From NCBI RefSeq assembly GCF_905475395.1, contig NC_058340.1:53918181-53982180 (forward strand): DNA of 64,000 nucleotides, written 5' to 3'. The translations under genes and the position numbers were made by a program. Shown one piece after another: positions 59,225-64,000 of the stretch. The notes beneath the pieces are model-generated. The model saw nothing but the letters and a program-made list of their open reading frames with translations. It was not told the DNA's origin and made no database searches. Position 1 is the stretch's first letter. Every line of letters begins with the position of its first letter. This stretch comes from Chrysoperla carnea. Its lineage: Eukaryota > Arthropoda > Insecta > Neuroptera > Chrysopidae.

Positions 59225-59950
59225 CAACTTTTCATCAAATATAACTATAATCTCAATTAAAAAATCTTTCATAAAAAAGCCAATCATATCAAACTTAAAA
59301 TCGCTTATTTTTAGTCATTCAACGCTAGTGTTTTAAGAATTTTCTCAAATATTTTGAATTTTTGTGAATTTTCTGATTAGCAATGTAATCATGTAAAATA
59401 ATTTAAAAAGAATATTGGATTGCAGCACAAATTCGTAGATATTTCAATCTCCGCCAAAAAATTTTCGTTTTTTTATGATGTATCCTTATCTTCCAAAAAT
59501 ACTGTGAATAATTCTTACAGAATTACTTCTGAATTATACCACAGTTTTGTATTACAGATAAAGCTTCGCACGGTAGAGTGAATTAATATGGTATGGTTTT
59601 GCGAAAGAAGATGTCTACTTTTTGATACTTTTATTCTCATTTTCTCATATTCTATGATATTCTCAACCAGATCCTACCATGTTGCTTTATATAAAAAACT
59701 AGAAATTTTGAATTTTGTAATCTTTTTCAAATATAATTTATGCTTGAGAACACATTTTATTACAATCTTAACAAGAATCGAGAAATATTGACATTTAAAA
59801 TTTTAAATGCCGTCATCTGAATGATTGCACATTATCTTCCTTTCGAACGAGAGAAAAAAAGACAGATTGATGCGCAGTACAAAGTACACAACCAACGAGA
59901 TGAGCGCCTTTTTTCCTGCTACCTTCTCCACTCGAGTTTTAGGCCCTTAT

Positions 59951-60806
59951 ACAACGTGTTCTGTTATTAACTGCAGAAACCTAACTTTTCAAAATAAGCT
60001 CATCAAGAACAACAAAAAAACTCTTTTCCAAATTTCGATCAGAGCCTTAATTTGGGAGCTACAGGTATGACAAAAATTGATAAATTTGATTATTCATTGG
60101 CTGGCATTCAACAATCAGTAGCCAATGATAATCAGAAGATATTAGTAAATTTTTTTTAAATAATATTCAACTGAGGTAGGGATTTTTAGAAATTAAAACA
60201 TGATTTGATTCGATTATATTATTTTGCACAAACATTAAATTATTGTACTTAAACAAACAAACTATGTGTCAATGGGTGTGGTTTGCTTGCTTAGGTCCAA
60301 TGATAAGTTGTTTACTTATAATTATTATTATTTTCTCAGAATAATAGAATAAAAATATTTAAGTTATAAAAAGTGGGACAATTTAATATTTTTATACATT
60401 TTTTGTTTTTTAATATTCTGAGAAAATAATAATACTTATAAGTAAACAATTTATCATTGGACCTAAGCAAGCAAACCACACCCATTGACACATAGTTTGT
60501 TTGTTTAAGTACAATAATTTAATGTTTGTGCAAAATAATATAATCGAATCAAATCATGTTTTAATTTCTATAAATCCCTACCTCAGTTGAATATTATTTA
60601 AAAAAAATTTACTAATATCTTCTGATTATCATTGGCTACTGATTATTGAATGACAGCCAATGAATAATCAAATTTATCAATTTTTGTCATACCTGTAGCT
60701 CCCAAATTAAGGCTCTGATCGAAATTTGGAAAAGAGTTTTTTTGTTGCTCTTGATGAGCTTATTTTGAAAAGTTAGGTTTCTGCAGTTAATAACAGAACA
60801 CGTTGT
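59951..60806. mobile_element. Snap-back element, family B, arms ~395 bp
   Basis: Left arm 59951-60345 and right arm 60413-60806 are near-perfect reverse complements around a ~67-bp centre. The tips read ACAACGTGTTCTGTTATTAA, then CTGCAGAAACC. The outer words match the older 13155-13780 element. Arm identity is high, so the copy is young. No transposase is present. Confidence 0.88.
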
Positions 60807-60817
60807 ATATATATATG

Positions 60818-60852
<35 letters not shown>

Positions 60853-60860
60853 ATATATGA
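60807..60860. repeat. (TA)n microsatellite at the edge of the snap-back element
   Basis: A mostly uninterrupted TA dinucleotide tract directly adjoins the right tip. The target may have been a TA run. Confidence 0.85.
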
Positions 60861-61221
60861 TCTTGATATGCGAGCTTGTAACATAAATAATATACGAGCC
60901 TTATCGTATTCTTCTCTATGATAACACATAGATATAACTATCTATGGTCTATGATTAACCATAGATAGTTAGTTAGTATTTTCTGTCAATGACAATAATA
61001 AATTTAATAATGAAATTTTAATAATTTTTAGATTAGTTATTCATTGATTATTGTTAAAAGCGGTAGTTGCTAGTGCAATATGCAAGTAATACTAATAAAG
61101 TGTGCAAGAAGTTGTATAAAACATAAACTTTATTTTTGATTCGCTACTGTTTTTTTTTTGTTATCTGTCAAAACATCTATAAAATAAAATATATATGTTT
61201 TACATCGTTTGTAACCAATTA

Positions 61222-61282
61222 TAATATATGAATGTATGTACGTACGTACGTATGTATGTATGTGTATGTACGCATGTATATA
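61222..61282 (+). repeat. (GTAT/GTAC)n microsatellite
   Basis: Tetranucleotide tract mixing GTAC and GTAT units, with a final 'gtgtatgtacgcatg'. Confidence 0.8.
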
Positions 61283-61309
61283 TTTAATAGTAAACAACAA
61301 AAATAATAA

Positions 61310-61860
61310 TAACAAGTAGAACGTAAGCGTTCAATCGTTGGTGAGGTTAGGTTTGTTGATCTGCTTAAGGGCATCATCATGAAATGAATATCACTATTTG
61401 GACGAGAGAGGTGTGTAAGGAGGGAAATCTGTATGGAAGATAGTAGTAGGATCGATGTACGTACTGGGTTAAGAGACGAAATGTAAAGTAAGGGGAAAGA
61501 AGAAACAACACATCGAAAGAATAAAGATGTGATGGAGTATATAGAAGATAGTAAATTATAAACTAAGCTAAGAAGTTTTATATTATTATATGTGTGTGTA
61601 GAAGAGAAGAGTGAAGTGGAGAATCGTAAGGCAGATTGGGTTTTATACTATTTTGTAATGTATTAAGAGAGATTGAAGAAGGCGCAGCAGCAGCAGCAAG
61701 AAGAAGAAGTACGAACAATGTAGAAGAAACATTAAGTGACCGTGTGTCAGTGACTCGAAGTTTGAGTTCAAGGACATAACATCGTTTATTTCATGCCCAC
61801 TTTACCTCTGTTATCTCTGTCCTTACCATCGTCATAGGATATAAATGCATTGAATTACAA
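61310..61860 (+). other. Purine-rich, less AT-rich stretch, possible transcribed region
   Basis: Composition changes to G/A-rich on plus for ~400 bp, with a CAG/AAG run (61684-61710). No long frame exists on either strand. It could be a 5' UTR, a noncoding transcript or an unfamiliar repeat; I cannot decide. Confidence 0.3.
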
Positions 61861-62799
61861 AATAATAATAAAATGATAGTATTTTTCATTAAATTGTCAA
61901 AATTTTAATAGGAAGTAAATTTTTATATAAAAGACTAGTTTTTTTTTAATATATTTTTGATGTTAGTTAAGACTTTTATTCACAGTATGTATGACACCGG
62001 ACTTCAGTACACACCAAAAAAATAATTATAATCAATTCACAGTAGTATAACGCACAAAAAGTGCAATTGATGCAACGCAGAATAAGTGAATAGATTGTCA
62101 AGTGCACATGAGATTGGAATCAGAAAAACGAACAAAGTTACAATATATCAATAAAGACTACACTTCTCCAATGCAAAAAGTCAAAAGTATCTCTACTTTC
62201 ACGTTCAAAGTATTTAATTTATTCCGTTTAAACTGTACAATGATTGCAGTGTACTCCAGGCAACTAAACAACAATAAAAGTCCACCCTGGAGTGTCTAAA
62301 ATTACTGAAATAACCAAGCTTTAGATAAATGCGTCATAAGCCTTTATCTTCCATGGGAAGTGTTAAGATGTCAGGAAGCCACAATGTTGGGTTCCCAGTC
62401 ACAGGTAGATGAAGGAAAACTTGGAAAGATGCACGGAAGGGAGGCACAAGGACTGAAAAGCAGGCAATAGCAAAGGACAAAAAGGCCGTATTGGACCCAC
62501 CAATACTTTAAATTTGAAGGCAAGGCTGGGTAAGGAAGAATCGAAATGATAATGTTATTGTTCGAAATTTGTCACCGAAGAATGTTAGCAGTATTCTAAG
62601 TAGATGAGAACAAGAATTTGAGTTCAAACTCTCAAATATTTCAAGGAATAACATAAGGAAGATTGGAGAAGCAACAACTGCCATATCGTGTTTGCCGCGA
62701 CACTGGAAAATCAGCAATCCTGCGAATGACATTTCTTTAATTACTCCTACTTACGATCATTGCGGATCTACAACTACAAGTTCTTGATGATTCGATACA

Positions 62800-63270
62800 A
62801 ATGGAAACAAGTGAGAACACACAATTGATTGAGTTAATTGTTGAAATACCATGTATAGACAGTGTTTATTACGCAATAGTTTGTTTTTTACTCCATGTTA
62901 TTAAAGAAAGATGGCCATTTTTTGATAGCCACACATACATACATGTTACATACACACATAACTGATATTTCCATATAATAAATACTATTTAATTTGCACC
63001 TAATTTTCACCCTTACAAGTAAACAGTGATGTTTATAAAAAGACGTTTCAAACAAAATTTGTTTATTTTCTCTAACGATTTATAAGATGGATCCTATAGA
63101 TTTAAGACTCAATTGACCTATGTTGCTGATTTACAAACTGAGCCTCAAATTATCATCCTGAGCACGCTATAAACACTTATACCACTATTTTGTTTGTAGC
63201 ATCAATTTTTTTAAGCGTTATAAACTTGGGACTAAACTTAGTATACTTTATACCTACACATGATATACAA
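62800..63270 (-). repeat. Unclassified interspersed repeat R, long copy (minus)
   Basis: 'aacaagtgagaacacacaat' end, 'aataccatgtatagacagtg', 'acaagtaaacagtgatg' and 'acttgggactaaacttagta', finishing in a TA-rich tip. Confidence 0.72.
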
Positions 63271-63577
63271 ATTTGGTTGTTAATCCTATGGCTACATGAT
63301 CACATCTAGTAGTCATGTTTATAATTCTATGATATTATCATTTATTATTTATACTTATTCTACTATCAATAAGAAATAATAATAATAGCCATTACAACAA
63401 AATAGATGAGTTCTCCTCGAGTCTTTTCTACTCTACCAACTCGAAGAAAACAATATCAATGAAATTAGTATTATACATTTTTATTTAATAAGACTAAAAC
63501 AAAAAAAATATATTATTTGATACGCAATCCATTATATTGTTATGCTGTTTGTTTGTATGTTAAATCTGTTTTTATTA

Positions 63578-63862
63578 TTATACCATGTATATATCAAATA
63601 TACATATTATACCATGTATATATCAAATATATATATTATACCATGTATATATCAAATATACATGGTATATTAAGTTTAGTCCCAAGTTTGCAACGCATAA
63701 AAATATAGATGCTACGAAAAAAATTTTGGTATAGGTGTTCATAAAATCACCTAATTAGTCTATTTCCGGCTGTCTGTCTGTCTGTCGTCTGTCGTCTGTC
63801 CGTCTGTCCGTCTGTCATCACGATTACTCAAAAACGAATAGAGATATCAAGCTGAAATTTTT
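63578..63862 (+). repeat. Unclassified interspersed repeat R with triplicated tip
   Basis: The tip ATACCATGTATATATCAAAT is repeated three times with a 29-bp period (63581, 63610, 63639). The usual body follows (aagtttagtcccaagttt, taggtgttcataaaatcacc, gtctgtccgtc). Similarity stops abruptly near 63862, inside the body. Confidence 0.75.
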
Positions 63863-64000
63863 ACCGTAAATTATCCGTAAAACTGAATGACGCAAAATTA
63901 CGTGACTGGTATATTGGTTGCGAACTATTCGCCGTAAATATATGCGCGAAACGCCAAAGGTAAGTATTTTATCGTTGGCCCTTCGTTGTTTATGGTGGCT
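63863..64000 (+). other. Window edge, possible partial exon
   Basis: AT content drops. One frame reads LNDAKLRDWYIGCELFAVNI then CAKRQR, up to a good donor (CCAAAG|GTAAGT at 63958). No acceptor was found, and the left side is a broken repeat, so this may be a gene, a repeat or chance. Confidence 0.2.

Overview
The window looks like nuclear DNA of an insect. It is very AT-rich, with long introns and intergenic spacers packed with fold-back elements, LINE remnants, a tRNA-derived SINE and a short TTAGG telomere-type run. The genes are insect-like: tryptophan 2,3-dioxygenase (vermilion), a PDGF/VEGF-related factor (Pvf), and U1 and U5 spliceosomal snRNA genes driven by a PSEA-type promoter. I cannot fix the order or species from sequence alone.

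Layout. 1-0.5 kb: one internal exon of tryptophan 2,3-dioxygenase on the minus strand; the rest of that gene lies off the left edge or was not found. 0.6-24 kb: gene-poor repeat land with palindromic MITE-like elements, a TIR element that has swallowed a LINE fragment, a LINE reverse-transcriptase remnant, a SINE, and several copies of one unclassified ~0.5-0.6 kb interspersed repeat. 24.6-29.6 kb: a U1 snRNA gene on plus, then three U5 snRNA genes on minus. 30.8-43.5 kb: a six-exon Pvf gene on plus, encoding a 320-residue secreted growth factor. Its 8.9 kb second intron holds four more U5 genes on plus and a two-exon NTF2-like gene on minus. 45.3-45.5 kb: a tiny two-exon gene on minus. 47.9-49.2 kb: two more U5 genes on plus. 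49.5-64 kb: again mostly repeats, including LINE remnants and an ~0.86 kb palindrome.

The central feature is the dispersed U5 cluster: nine full-length 124-bp U5 copies plus two relics. Each full copy carries the canonical loop I, an Sm-type site and a 3' hairpin. Each also has the same 26-bp promoter motif ending 34-36 bp upstream of the RNA start. The U1 gene carries a related motif at the same distance. Gene bodies and promoters are nearly identical, while the ~1 kb spacers (two spacer types, A and B) are diverged. This points to repeated duplication with the RNA unit kept under selection or homogenised. The array spans both sides of Pvf and sits inside it, so splicing RNA genes and a growth-factor gene are physically interleaved.

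Exon boundaries for Pvf, the NTF2-like gene, the vermilion exon and the small gene were read by eye from splice sites and frame. They agree in phase throughout, but no transcript evidence was available.
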